Part shown: piece by piece, positions 47,351 through 56,013 of the stretch | How positions within the stretch are numbered: the stretch's first letter is position 1 | Layout of the letters: each line of letters starts with the position of its first letter | From: Lacticigenium naphthae DSM 19658 | GTDB taxonomy: Bacteria; Bacillota; Bacilli; Lactobacillales; Carnobacteriaceae_A | Length of the DNA: 64,000 bases | Direction of reading: 5' to 3' | NCBI RefSeq assembly: GCF_000425865.1 | Contig: NZ_AUEG01000003.1 | Coordinates: 109,213 to 173,212, forward strand | Position numbers and translations under genes: made by a program | The notes under the pieces: model-generated | Told to the model about the DNA's origin: nothing | The model's input: the letters and a program-made list of their open reading frames with translations, nothing else | Database searches by the model: none

Positions 47351-47405
47351 ATGAGTATATATAAAGGAACTGTTTTACAAAAAACGTTCCTTTATATATA
47401 CTCAT
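47351..47405 (+). repeat. 20-bp perfect inverted repeat before the ROK gene
   Basis: Positions 47351-47370 are the exact reverse complement of 47386-47405, with a 15-nt A/T-rich loop. The left arm starts 1 nt after a TATACT box (47345-47350), so the hairpin would form the 5' end of the ROK mRNA if that box is used. There is no clear T-run after it. Confidence 0.85.
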
Positions 47406-47489
47406 TCTATCGATGCTATTGTCATTCAAAAATAATTGTTCTCTGTAAGTGACCTACTTATTGAATAAATGAAGGAAGAGGCTGTTGAT

Positions 47490-48668
47490 ATGTATTTATC
47501 CAAAAAACAACGCATACAAAAAACAAGAATATTAGATAAGATTTATGCTACAGGCCCCATTTCGAGAATCGATCTATCAAAAAAATTAAACATCACTCCC
47601 GCTACGATCAGTGAAATAACATCCCTTCTTATTCTGGATAAGCACATCCATGAAATAGGTGAGGATGAAACGACCAACAAACCTGGTCGCAAAAAAATTC
47701 TATTGAATATTTCCCCCGGCCATAGTTTTTTCATCGGTGTGGAATTATCAGATAAGTTTCTGGCCTTTTGTTTAAGCGACAATCTTGGAGAGATTACCAA
47801 AAAACACACTCTTTTTCATAACAGTTGGAATACTCAAAAAACATTCACCGATGACCTGTTTTTAGAAGAATTGAATCAGTTTATGACTCAATGTGCAGAC
47901 TATCATCCTGTGGCTATCGGTATTGCTGTACCTGGCCATTATGATTCAAGTAACCACAGTATTAAAACCAACAATCCTTTCTGGAAAAACTTTTCGTTTA
48001 AAAAAGTTAAAGAATCCATTGATCTTCCCATTTATTTTAAAAACAATGTCAAATGTATGGCGATCGCCGAACGTTTATTTGGAGACAACAAACAAGACCA
48101 AAACTTCCTCTTCCTACATGTTCGTCGTGGAATGTTCAGTACTTATATCTATAATGGAGAAATTTATGCAGACACCAATCATTTGATTGGTGAAATCGGA
48201 CATACGGTCATTAATCCTAACGGTGCACTATGCGAATGTGGCAAACGAGGGTGTCTGCAAACGTACACTAGTGAATCTTGGATGATAAACAAAGCAAAAC
48301 TGCTTTATGAAAATGCACCCGATACTTTTCTTAGACAGCTGGTTTCCGATAAACAACAACTAACGATAGACACCCTCATTAAAGCGTACAAACTGGGTGA
48401 TGAAGGTTCCCTGCACATCATTGATCAAGGTATCCTTTATTTCTCTATCGCTATCAACAATTTATTGATGCTCATGGACTCCGATCTCGTCTATATCCAT
48501 AGTGAACTATTTAGCGATCCCGAATTAGTAGCCTCTCTAAATCGATCGATCGATGCTAATACTACGCTTCTGGATCTTCAAAATCCGACAGAGCGCGTTT
48601 TTAAACTCTACGATCCGATAAATGGTGCTTTGGGTGCTTGTGGATTAGCTGTGTATAAATCTTTGTAA
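47490..48668 (+). CDS. ROK family transcriptional regulator (XylR/NagC type)
   Basis: A 392-residue regulator. Residues about 10-65 hold the HTH ('GPISRIDLSKKLNITPATIS'), then a ROK sugar-kinase-like domain with 'IGIAVPGHYDSSN', 'LIGEIGHTVINPNG' and the zinc motif 'CECGKRGCLQTY' (about residues 252-263). The kinase ATP site appears degenerate, as in regulatory ROK proteins. I start at ATG 47490, after GGAAGAGG, rather than ATG 47469 which lacks a ribosome site. It probably controls the divergent EIIC operon. Confidence 0.9.
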   Translation: MYLSKKQRIQKTRILDKIYATGPISRIDLSKKLNITPATISEITSLLILDKHIHEIGEDETTNKPGRKKILLNISPGHSFFIGVELSDKFLAFCLSDNLGEITKKHTLFHNSWNTQKTFTDDLFLEELNQFMTQCADYHPVAIGIAVPGHYDSSNHSIKTNNPFWKNFSFKKVKESIDLPIYFKNNVKCMAIAERLFGDNKQDQNFLFLHVRRGMFSTYIYNGEIYADTNHLIGEIGHTVINPNGALCECGKRGCLQTYTSESWMINKAKLLYENAPDTFLRQLVSDKQQLTIDTLIKAYKLGDEGSLHIIDQGILYFSIAINNLLMLMDSDLVYIHSELFSDPELVASLNRSIDANTTLLDLQNPTERVFKLYDPINGALGACGLAVYKSL

Positions 48669-48697
48669 AAAATGGAAAGCTACCCTTTCCTTAAACA

Positions 48698-48740
48698 AGA
48701 AAAGAGTCTGGGCATATTGATCTGCCCCAGACTCTTTTCT
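48698..48740. terminator. Bidirectional terminator
   Basis: Perfect 15-bp arms AGAAAAGAGTCTGGG and CCCAGACTCTTTTCT with a 13-nt loop, between the convergent ROK and AAA ATPase genes. Confidence 0.85.
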
Positions 48741-48797
48741 CGTTCTTCGACTGTTCTTTGCTGGCTCGTGTTCAAAAGACCGGATCCCATGTTTCCT

Positions 48798-49655
48798 TTA
48801 TTCAAACTCTTTTTCGTGCTTTTTAAAAAAATCGTGATAGGTTTGGACATTCTCTAATTCTGTCCATTTCTTTACCTGCACGGGATTTTGATCCAAGTCA
48901 TAAATTTTGGCTTCTTTCATCGCTAAGAAAAAAGGGGAATGAGTGGCTATGATGAACTGGCAGCCAAAAAAGCGTGCGGAATCTTCAATGTATTTCACCA
49001 GTTCCAATTGCCTCTCCGGCGAGAGGCTGTTTTCTGGTTCATCCAACAAGTACAATCCGTTTTCTTCTATTTTTTCTACAAAATAACGAAAGGCACTTTC
49101 CCCGTTGGATTGTTCGCGGATATTATCCATCAAATTTTTCCGGACGAATTTGGATTGTGTACGACTGCGTGCCTGGTTTATTTTTTTCAGTTCTTCATAA
49201 TCATCTAATGATTTCAGTTGAAATTGGGAATATTTCGATTGTAGATATTCCTCGAATAATGCTTCTCTCTTTGTATCGATTCCTTCATTCACATTGCGGA
49301 TAGTCAATATATAATCAAAGACATCATCGCTCGTGATGATCCGTTTATTCTCAGGAAAATCGTACCCCTGTTCCATTTCACAAAAATCAATGTATTCAGA
49401 AAAGAAGGAGGATCGATTGAATAGGGAATCTCTTTCGACTTGTAGTTTTTCAGCGATCACATTTAAAGCGGTCGTTTTCCCGGACCCGTTTCCTCCATAT
49501 AAAATGGTGATGGGCTCGAAGTCGATGGAATCAAATTGGTGGTCCGATAGAATGTGGAAGGGATAGTAGCTATCATAGACTGTGCGTTTTATTTCAATAA
49601 AGAAGTCGAATTCACTTTCTTTATCGGGAAAAGTAATTCTTTTAAGATAATCCAA
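48798..49655 (-). CDS. AAA family ATPase (SMC/RecF-like, stand-alone)
   Basis: A 285-residue ATPase. Walker A is 'YGGNGSGKTTAL' (about residues 53-64), the signature-like helix 'NSLSPERQLELVKY' and Walker B 'GLYLLDEPENSLS' (about 197-209), with a final 'FIIATHSPFFLAM' switch His. A short helical insert at 130-175 replaces the long coiled coil of SMC proteins. Similar ATPases occur alone or in defence and toxin-antitoxin modules; no nuclease partner is beside it. A small membrane protein gene lies 35 bp upstream. Confidence 0.85.
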   Translation of the reverse strand: MDYLKRITFPDKESEFDFFIEIKRTVYDSYYPFHILSDHQFDSIDFEPITILYGGNGSGKTTALNVIAEKLQVERDSLFNRSSFFSEYIDFCEMEQGYDFPENKRIITSDDVFDYILTIRNVNEGIDTKREALFEEYLQSKYSQFQLKSLDDYEELKKINQARSRTQSKFVRKNLMDNIREQSNGESAFRYFVEKIEENGLYLLDEPENSLSPERQLELVKYIEDSARFFGCQFIIATHSPFFLAMKEAKIYDLDQNPVQVKKWTELENVQTYHDFFKKHEKEFE

Positions 49656-49689
49656 CCGGCTTCATCTCCTTATAGAACATAATGTGGCT

Positions 49690-49932
49690 TTATAGGTAAG
49701 TTATGAGTAAATTTACGCTCAGTAACAGTATCAAGCTTGCACCAATGGTCAGTTGAAAATAGCGTCGTTGTTTCCATGCAAGGACTGTGCTGACTATTCC
49801 TCCGAGCAAAAAGATGGCTTGGTACACTGGGGCAAGTGGTAAAACTGTTTTCGGCTCGATCATGATGAACCATAAAAACAAGCCGAATAGTATACTGTAG
49901 ATCAGTAATCCGACTTTTTGTTGTTTCGTCAT
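49690..49932 (-). CDS. Small membrane protein of unknown function
   Basis: 80 residues with three hydrophobic segments (about 7-25, 31-50, 58-78), the middle two separated by 'KQRRYFQ'. AAAGGAG precedes the ATG. It ends 35 bp before the AAA ATPase gene on the same strand and may share its transcript. No family recognised. Confidence 0.65.
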   Translation of the reverse strand: MTKQQKVGLLIYSILFGLFLWFIMIEPKTVLPLAPVYQAIFLLGGIVSTVLAWKQRRYFQLTIGASLILLLSVNLLITYL

Positions 49933-50027
49933 ATTTTTTGTGCTCCTTTCATTTTCAATTAGCTCTCTCGTTCCTCAGTATACCAAATCTCTGTTTTTCT
50001 GACACGGGCTTTTTAATATAGGTAATC

Positions 50028-50067
50028 ATCAAAGGCAACTTGTCCAATTTCACAAGTTGCCTTTGAT
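50028..50067. terminator. Inverted repeat after the ABC-2 exporter genes
   Basis: Perfect 15-bp arms ATCAAAGGCAACTTG and CAAGTTGCCTTTGAT with a 10-nt loop, 12 bp past the last permease gene. The T-run is poor on both strands, so it may be a weak terminator or an mRNA-protecting hairpin. Confidence 0.65.
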
Positions 50068-50078
50068 AGTGTCCGGTT

Positions 50079-51161
50079 TTAAATTTTTACGACTCGTTCC
50101 ATTAAATTGATACCGATCGCCATAAACAGTATTCCCATCAACACGAGTATGCCGGCTGGTTGAAGGATCTCTCTCAATGGCTCTGGTTGGGTAATGGCCG
50201 TGATCATCCCGTCCATTCCATGCTTGATAGGAATCAATTCTGCAATAAACAATAAGAAGCGATTGCTTACAATTTCCAAAGTCCAGAAAGCCCCTCCCAA
50301 CATTGCCATCGACGTGGCTACGATGGGGATAACGATTTGGAGTGATTGAGGGGAAGGAATCAAGGCAGCTAGCAATATCCCTAAAGAGACCGTGGCAAAG
50401 ATAAAACTCACGATGACGATCCCCAAGGAATAGTAGTTCGTACCTAAATCAACTTGCAACAGTTTAGTCAAAATAAATACGCTCACTATGATCTGTATCG
50501 ATCCAACCAAGAAATAATGAAGCAGATACCCGAGATAGAGCTGTATTTTTGTTACAGGAGAATAAATGAGGCGGTTCCATGTTCCTTTTCTTTTTTCTTC
50601 GATCAAATTTAATTGTAAGAATAACACTGAATAGGCTGAAAAATAGAGCGTCATCCCCACTAGCAAAGCAAGTTTATAGGATTCGAGTCCTCCCCCACCG
50701 GTTCCTTCATTCTCCACTTGCACACTTAAAATTTCCTGCACTTCTATATCCGTTCCCGGAAATTCGTCTTGAATCGCGTCCAGGCGATTGTATTCTCTAA
50801 AAATCTGTTCCGCATGTTGGTCGACTGCTGCTATTTGTTGAGAATCTCTTCCCACTAAAAATTGATAGTTATCTTCTTCGATCATCATAGCAAAAGAAAT
50901 TTCGTTCATCCGAATGTCTTCCTGAGCGGTTTCTGCACTCGTTTTTTCAAAAATGAGCGTTTCGCCTTCATTTAATCGTCCCAGCCAATCATCCAGCTCT
51001 CCTTCTGTTAAACTCTCACTATACACGGGGACGGTCAGTGTCGAATTGACTTGTACCCCACCCATGAAATAGACAAAAAGGATCGTCAATCCAATGAATA
51101 AAAAGACTAAGAAAGGCTTTTTCAACAATCGTTTCCATTGGAGTAAAAATACATTCCACAT
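50079..51161 (-). CDS. ABC-2 type permease
   Basis: A 360-residue permease of the YhgE/ABC-2 family: membrane segment at about residues 10-30, a hydrophilic extracellular part to about 165, then five segments. 'LNLIEEKRKGTWNRLIYSPV' (about 186-205) is the typical ABC-2 coupling loop. ATG 51161 follows GGAGG and shares one base with the stop of the preceding permease (TAATG). It works with its neighbour and the ATPase as a heterodimeric exporter. Confidence 0.87.
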   Translation of the reverse strand: MWNVFLLQWKRLLKKPFLVFLFIGLTILFVYFMGGVQVNSTLTVPVYSESLTEGELDDWLGRLNEGETLIFEKTSAETAQEDIRMNEISFAMMIEEDNYQFLVGRDSQQIAAVDQHAEQIFREYNRLDAIQDEFPGTDIEVQEILSVQVENEGTGGGGLESYKLALLVGMTLYFSAYSVLFLQLNLIEEKRKGTWNRLIYSPVTKIQLYLGYLLHYFLVGSIQIIVSVFILTKLLQVDLGTNYYSLGIVIVSFIFATVSLGILLAALIPSPQSLQIVIPIVATSMAMLGGAFWTLEIVSNRFLLFIAELIPIKHGMDGMITAITQPEPLREILQPAGILVLMGILFMAIGINLMERVVKI

Positions 51162-52426
51162 TATTCCAACCTCCTTTTTGGAAAGATCCAAACAGAGACT
51201 ACGAGCGCGATGACCGTCAGTGTGATGATCCTACTCATCAAAGGAAATACTTCCTGTAAACTGAAACCCTGCAGCAATTGAAGATACGAGGTCATCGCAG
51301 CCCCGTTGGGTGTCCAGTTTCCCACCTTTTTCAATGCTTCTGAAAACTGGTCTACTGGCGTAAAGCTGCCTCCCAGGAATGCAAAGACACTGACAAATGA
51401 ACCAAAAAAACCAACCGTGCTGCTATTATTGGAATAAAGGGATACTGAGGTCAAGATGCTTGTGAGGCTTCCAACGAATAGAGCGTAGCTAGCCGTCAGC
51501 GTGAGAAGCGCGATCCAAAAACCCAACTCTTTGTCTGCAAAAGTTCCAAAAACTACAGTGGATAATGTAAATAAAGTAATCAACTGAACAAATGTAATGG
51601 ACGTCCCGGAAATGAATTTACTCACTAAATAGGTCAACGGTCTCATTCCGGACAACATCATTCTTCCAAATACATGTTGTTCTTTCTCTTTAAAAGCTCG
51701 AGTAGCTAAGGATGGTGCCGTGAATAATGCAAACATGACTCCCATGCCTATCGTATAATATTGAAAGGCGTTGATCGGTTCTTCCACCGATAATTGAACC
51801 ACTTCTCCATATTCACTGCTGTCTGTTGACACTTCTGCTTCACCCTGTGTCGCAATAGCGATAGAGGATTCCACATTATACTGCCCGATAAAAGAGTTGA
51901 CGACACTTTGTAAGATATTTCCAGTTATCCCATCACTTTGCGTGTTTAGTATTAATTCTGCTCCATTCTCTTCGTTCAAATACAGCGATTTCCAAGCGTT
52001 ATATGAAAAATTTTCAGGGATACGAATATAACTCCTAATTTCTTCCGAAGCGATGGCCTCTTCGGCTGCTTTTTCACTATCAAAATTTTGTGTTTCCATC
52101 AACTCTTCCAAGCTCTCATCTTGAAGCAGCCGGGTCAATGCCTTTTCCGGATCCGACTCTTCGGCTGCTGTTAGCAATTCTGCAATCGCTGGTGCAGGTA
52201 GTCCATCCTCCTGTAAATCCGCTTCAAATCTATCCAGGCTCTTCGCTGTCGTTTGTTCGTTTACCAGACCTACTTTGAATGTATCGATAGAAAATTCACT
52301 CATGAAAACATTTCCTAAAGAAAACCCAAGAATGATCAATAGAATGAACGGCATGAAAAGGAGTTCTAGAAGGTCACTTTTCGTTTTAGAAAGAATAGCA
52401 AAATCTTTTTTGATTAAATTAAACAT
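51161..52426 (-). CDS. ABC-2 type permease
   Basis: A 421-residue permease with the same layout: one N-terminal segment (about 18-38), a longer acidic extracellular region (about 45-215, 'EEAIASEEIRSYIRIPENFS'), and five to six C-terminal segments. The coupling loop reads 'ATRAFKEKEQHVFGRMMLSG'. It begins 14 bp after the ATPase gene. Function inferred as export of peptides or drugs. Confidence 0.87.
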   Translation of the reverse strand: MFNLIKKDFAILSKTKSDLLELLFMPFILLIILGFSLGNVFMSEFSIDTFKVGLVNEQTTAKSLDRFEADLQEDGLPAPAIAELLTAAEESDPEKALTRLLQDESLEELMETQNFDSEKAAEEAIASEEIRSYIRIPENFSYNAWKSLYLNEENGAELILNTQSDGITGNILQSVVNSFIGQYNVESSIAIATQGEAEVSTDSSEYGEVVQLSVEEPINAFQYYTIGMGVMFALFTAPSLATRAFKEKEQHVFGRMMLSGMRPLTYLVSKFISGTSITFVQLITLFTLSTVVFGTFADKELGFWIALLTLTASYALFVGSLTSILTSVSLYSNNSSTVGFFGSFVSVFAFLGGSFTPVDQFSEALKKVGNWTPNGAAMTSYLQLLQGFSLQEVFPLMSRIITLTVIALVVSVWIFPKRRLE

Positions 52427-52440
52427 GGCTAAGCGTCCTC

Positions 52441-53373
52441 CTAATCCCGTAATTTTCTTCCGGTCAAGTGTAAAAAGACATCTTCTAAGGTTGGCGTTTG
52501 AATATGGATGCTCTTGATTTTCACATTTGTCTGACGTGCCTGTTCAAATATTTCTCCGAGCAACTGATCACCTTTTGAGACGATCAATTGATAGTTATTT
52601 TCTTCTTCTGCAACCTGATTGATCCCTTTTTGCGAGACCAACAAATCTGTAAAAGCTTGTTTCCGCTCGGCTACTTCTATCACAATTGTTTCCTCATTAG
52701 ACAAAATGTTCTTCAGTTCTTCTTTTGTACCGGATGCGATGATACGACCATGATCCATAATGTACACACGGTCACACAATTTCTCGACTTCTTCCATATA
52801 ATGACTTGTGTATAAAATTGTGATCCCTTTTTCTCCATTTAGTCGTTTCACCATATTCAATATATAGTTTCGCGATTGCGGATCGATCCCTACAGTCGGT
52901 TCATCCATTATTAAAAATTCGGGATTGTGCATCAAAGCGACCGCGATATTTATCCTTCGCTTCATCCCACCTGAATAAGTGTCGACTACATCTTTTTGAC
53001 GATCGCTCAATCCGACCAGTTCTAAAATTTCTTGGATTTTTTTCTCTAACTGAGAACCTGACAGGCCATATATTTTTCCGAAAAATTTCATATTCGCATA
53101 TGCAGAAAGTTCTCCATATATAGCTATATCTTGTGGTACAACGCCCAAAATCGGTCTCAATTCATCGGGGTTTTTCAACACATCTTTTCCCTTGTATTTG
53201 ATCGTTCCTTTTGTTGGTGGCAGCAAAGTTGAAATCATAGAAATCGTCGTTGATTTTCCTGCTCCATTAGGTCCTAACAAACCCACAGACTCTCCTTCTT
53301 CAATATACAAATCGACATCTTCAACTGCTACAGTCTTCTTAAATGTCTTTTTTAAGTTTTTGACTTCTAACAT
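52441..53373 (-). CDS. ABC-2 exporter ATP-binding protein
   Basis: A 310-residue ABC ATPase. Walker A 'GPNGAGKSTT' is near residues 35-44, signature 'YSGGMKRRINIAVAL' near 134-148, Walker B 'FLIMDEPTVGID', and the C-terminal domain ends 'TPTLEDVFLHLTGRKLRD', typical of DrrA/NatA-type drug exporters. I start at ATG 53373, 7 nt after AAAGGAGG, since longer in-frame starts lack a ribosome site. First gene of the three-gene operon. Confidence 0.93.
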   Translation of the reverse strand: MLEVKNLKKTFKKTVAVEDVDLYIEEGESVGLLGPNGAGKSTTISMISTLLPPTKGTIKYKGKDVLKNPDELRPILGVVPQDIAIYGELSAYANMKFFGKIYGLSGSQLEKKIQEILELVGLSDRQKDVVDTYSGGMKRRINIAVALMHNPEFLIMDEPTVGIDPQSRNYILNMVKRLNGEKGITILYTSHYMEEVEKLCDRVYIMDHGRIIASGTKEELKNILSNEETIVIEVAERKQAFTDLLVSQKGINQVAEEENNYQLIVSKGDQLLGEIFEQARQTNVKIKSIHIQTPTLEDVFLHLTGRKLRD

Positions 53374-53703
53374 ACCGGTTCCTCCTTTATTCTTTTCTAT
53401 TTTAGCTTTGTGCATCCTTTGTAGTTCTTTCACTCTTATTATAGGCAAAAAGAAACAGAAGACCTACTATCTTTAATCCTAAATAGGCTGTTTGTTAGTT
53501 TTATAACTATTTCATTCAATCGATTCAAAAAACAGGCCAGTTTGCTCTTTACGTATCCCTTTTTCAAAGGAGGCACACAAGCCGATTTTCTGTTATGTCC
53601 GTATGCAGAAAAATTTCACGAGTCAGCTGATATGTTGCTGACCATCTCGATGGAGCAAAAATCACATATTTTCCTCTTTCCACCTTCGACTACAGTAAAA
53701 TGA
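53374..53703. other. Intergenic region without recognised gene
   Basis: About 330 bp upstream of the exporter operon. Both strands are broken by stops, and I see no RNA or repeat. It should hold the exporter promoter. Confidence 0.5.
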
Positions 53704-53741
53704 AAACTAGTCCGCTTTCCTTAATGAAAGCGGACTAGTTT
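53704..53741. terminator. Stable hairpin upstream of the formate channel gene
   Basis: Perfect 16-bp arms AAACTAGTCCGCTTTC and GAAAGCGGACTAGTTT, 6-nt loop. It has the look of a terminator, though no gene ends just before it on the plus strand; it may end an unannotated transcript or insulate the FNT gene. Confidence 0.65.
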
Positions 53742-53779
53742 AGATTGATTCTCTTTTGTGTTTTTTTTGTCATGTTTTT

Positions 53780-53830
53780 ATGAAAATAATTCTGATTTTC
53801 ATTTTCAAAATGCATGGAAAGGTGTATGAT
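53780..53830 (+). promoter_or_regulatory. FNT gene promoter with upstream palindrome
   Basis: TTTTCA (53802-53807) and TATGAT (53825-53830), 17 bp apart, precede the FNT gene. An inverted repeat ATGAAAAT-N7-ATTTTCAT (53780-53802) abuts the -35 box and may bind a regulator. Confidence 0.55.
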
Positions 53831-53865
53831 GTAACTATTGTGTAAAACTTAACAAAAAGGATGGA

Positions 53866-54672
53866 ATGTTCATGGATGCAAATTATCAAGGCCTCTTTTA
53901 CAATATCGAAAAGAGTATAGAAAAGAAAAAACAATTATTTGAAGTGAGTGTGCTCCGTTATGCTGCACGGGCAATGCTTGCGACGCTATTTTTAACGTTG
54001 GGAACTGCTATTGCGGTCATTACCGCTCAATATGCTGAAAAAGCTCTCCCTGGATCAGGAAAATTCTTGTATTCGTTTATGTTCAGCTGGTCTTTGGTCA
54101 TGATCATTTACATGAATGCGGAACTAGGAACATCCAACATGATGTATACGACCGTTGCCGTCCACAGAAAATTATTAACAGTTAAAAATGCCATTATACT
54201 CTTATTCGCTTGTTTGCTGTTTAATTTGATCGGCGGGATCCTCGCCAGCTATCTTGTCTCTCTCACCGCTGTTTTCCATGACTTGCCTACCGACCACTTT
54301 TTATTCACAGCGATCGAAGGTAAGTTAGCCAAAACACCCCTTCAGATTTTCATCGAAGGAATATTTGCGAATATCATTGTGAATACAGCCGTATTTAGTA
54401 CGATCAGAATGAAAGATGATGCTGGTAAAATCATTGCTATGATTTTTATTATCTTTATTTTTGCTTTCTTAGGCTTTGAGCATCTCATCGCTAATTTCTC
54501 TTCATTCCCTCTTGCTTATTTTGCAGCAAATGGAGCAATTGCTGGCATGACTCCTTCCGTTGTCGGAATGAACTTTTTGTTAGCTGGCTTAGGAAATTAC
54601 GTGGGGGGTGGCCTCATCATCGGGCTCACTTATTCATGGCTCAATAGTGGAAATCACGTCTATCAAGACTGA
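53866..54672 (+). CDS. Formate/nitrite transporter (FNT) family channel
   Basis: A 268-residue FNT channel with six membrane segments. The amphipathic N-terminus 'FYNIEKSIEKKKQLFEVSVL', 'RAMLATLFLTLGTAIAV', 'AELGTSNMMYTTVAV' and 'GIFANIIVNTAVFSTIRMKD' (about residues 165-185) are family hallmarks. It passes formate or nitrite with protons; in fermenting lactic bacteria formate from pyruvate formate-lyase is likely. Start ATG 53866 or 53872 after AAGGATGG. Monocistronic with a terminator. Confidence 0.9.
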   Translation: MFMDANYQGLFYNIEKSIEKKKQLFEVSVLRYAARAMLATLFLTLGTAIAVITAQYAEKALPGSGKFLYSFMFSWSLVMIIYMNAELGTSNMMYTTVAVHRKLLTVKNAIILLFACLLFNLIGGILASYLVSLTAVFHDLPTDHFLFTAIEGKLAKTPLQIFIEGIFANIIVNTAVFSTIRMKDDAGKIIAMIFIIFIFAFLGFEHLIANFSSFPLAYFAANGAIAGMTPSVVGMNFLLAGLGNYVGGGLIIGLTYSWLNSGNHVYQD

Positions 54673-54728
54673 TCCGAATCAACAGGATCTTGGATAGAAA
54701 ATCGTGTGATAGAAAGAACAGTTAACAC

Positions 54729-54765
54729 AAAAAACGATCGAGCAAATTATGCTCGATCGTTTTTT
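54729..54765. terminator. Bidirectional terminator
   Basis: Perfect arms ACGATCGAGCA/TGCTCGATCGT with A6 before and T6 after, between the convergent FNT and B3/4 genes. Confidence 0.88.
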
Positions 54766-54766
54766 G

Positions 54767-55477
54767 TTATGGAATGTGGATGGCTGGCTGCTCTTTTGTA
54801 AGGCAATGCAGTCGGCTTTCGATTTGAAAATACTGATCGATCAAATGTTTCAATTCGTTAGCAGCTAGCTCCGTCTGTTCATATTGAGTTGCTTTTATTG
54901 CTTCAAGGAACATGACAGCATCTTTGGTCTCTTCTGTCAGCATTGTCCGTTGTGCTTCGCGCCAATTTAAGCAACGACAGACTGCCCCCTCTTCGTCATA
55001 ATAAATAATTTCTCCGGGCAAAGCCGGTGCATCTTTATCCGCTCCTAATGGTTTAAATGCTTCTCCACCTATTGCTTTGCCTAATTTCAAGTCTCCTTGG
55101 ATCTCACTGACGTCTTCTCCGCCACAGGGCACTCCATATTTCAGTGAAACAGAATTGTATATATCTACTAATGGATTGATAGGAGAAAAAGTATGGTCTT
55201 GTGCCGCACGTTTTAACAACGCCTCAATAGATGAGCGGGCTCCTTTTTTGGTTTTAAACTCACGAAAAGCTTCGCGCCATTCTGCTATTATTTTGTTGCT
55301 GCTGAACGGTTCTTCCTGAACATGTTTTTTTGCTTCTTCTTTTGCTTTATTTAATAGTTCTTCCCTATTTAGGTCTGTATTATCCTCTTTGTTGCTTATT
55401 CCAAATACTTCTAACACATAGATATGGGCTTCTGGAAAAACTTCCCAAAACGATTGGTCTATACTGATCTTTTTCAT
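54767..55477 (-). CDS. Stand-alone B3/4 domain protein
   Basis: A 236-residue protein with the B3/4 fold known from the phenylalanyl-tRNA synthetase beta chain. Family marks are 'SSIEALLKRAAQ', 'SPINPLVDIYNSVSLKYGVP' (about residues 99-118), 'GGEDVSEIQGDLKLGKAIGG' and 'NWREAQRTMLTEETKDA'. In PheRS this region edits Tyr-tRNA(Phe); stand-alone members are mostly uncharacterised and could be editing or ligand-binding proteins. It is last in a MarR-GNAT-B3/4 operon, overlapping the GNAT gene by 4 nt. Confidence 0.88.
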   Translation of the reverse strand: MKKISIDQSFWEVFPEAHIYVLEVFGISNKEDNTDLNREELLNKAKEEAKKHVQEEPFSSNKIIAEWREAFREFKTKKGARSSIEALLKRAAQDHTFSPINPLVDIYNSVSLKYGVPCGGEDVSEIQGDLKLGKAIGGEAFKPLGADKDAPALPGEIIYYDEEGAVCRCLNWREAQRTMLTEETKDAVMFLEAIKATQYEQTELAANELKHLIDQYFQIESRLHCLTKEQPAIHIP

Positions 55478-56013
55478 GCTGTTCCTCCTTCATCGATTTT
55501 CAACTTTTTCATAAAAATAAAATCGGTCTGTTTATCTTCTCCTAATTGGAAAATATGTTCATCTATTTTTTGATAGCCTCTTTTTTTGTAAAATTCTATC
55601 GCTTTGTCGTTATGTTCCCATACACCTAACCATATTTTGTTTTTGTTCTGTTGATGAGCTACTTCCTCAGCTTTTTCCAATAATTTCTTTCCTGATCCTT
55701 TTCCTTTAAACTCTTTTAATACATAAATACGCTCTACTTCCATCGTTTCCGTTCCATACGATTCCGTTTGGGCTTCGTCCTGATTCAGTTTCAAGTACCC
55801 AGCTAGTTTTTCATATATATATATAAAGTAGAAGACGGAGTTTGGGTTTGTCCATTCTTTTTCTACATTTTTTATATGAAAAGCTTCCTGTAAATAGTGC
55901 TGTAAATCTTCTGGTGTATTCTGTGTTCCAAAAGTTTCCACAAAAGTCTGGCGACTGATAGCCTGCAGCTCTTGGATATCAGTCTTCGTACATTTTCTAA
56001 TCATTGTGTTCAC
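55474..56013 (-). CDS. GNAT family N-acetyltransferase (PaiA-like)
   Basis: A 179-residue acetyltransferase. The acetyl-CoA loop is 'VLKEFKGKGSGKKLLEKAEE' (about residues 98-117, QxxGxG type), and 'IWLGVWEHNDKAIEFYKKRG' (about 126-145) matches the PaiA/spermidine acetyltransferase-like subgroup. GTG 56013 overlaps the MarR stop; ATG 56004 is the alternative start. Substrate may be a polyamine or aminoacyl compound (inference). Confidence 0.88.
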   Translation of the reverse strand: MNTMIRKCTKTDIQELQAISRQTFVETFGTQNTPEDLQHYLQEAFHIKNVEKEWTNPNSVFYFIYIYEKLAGYLKLNQDEAQTESYGTETMEVERIYVLKEFKGKGSGKKLLEKAEEVAHQQNKNKIWLGVWEHNDKAIEFYKKRGYQKIDEHIFQLGEDKQTDFIFMKKLKIDEGGTA

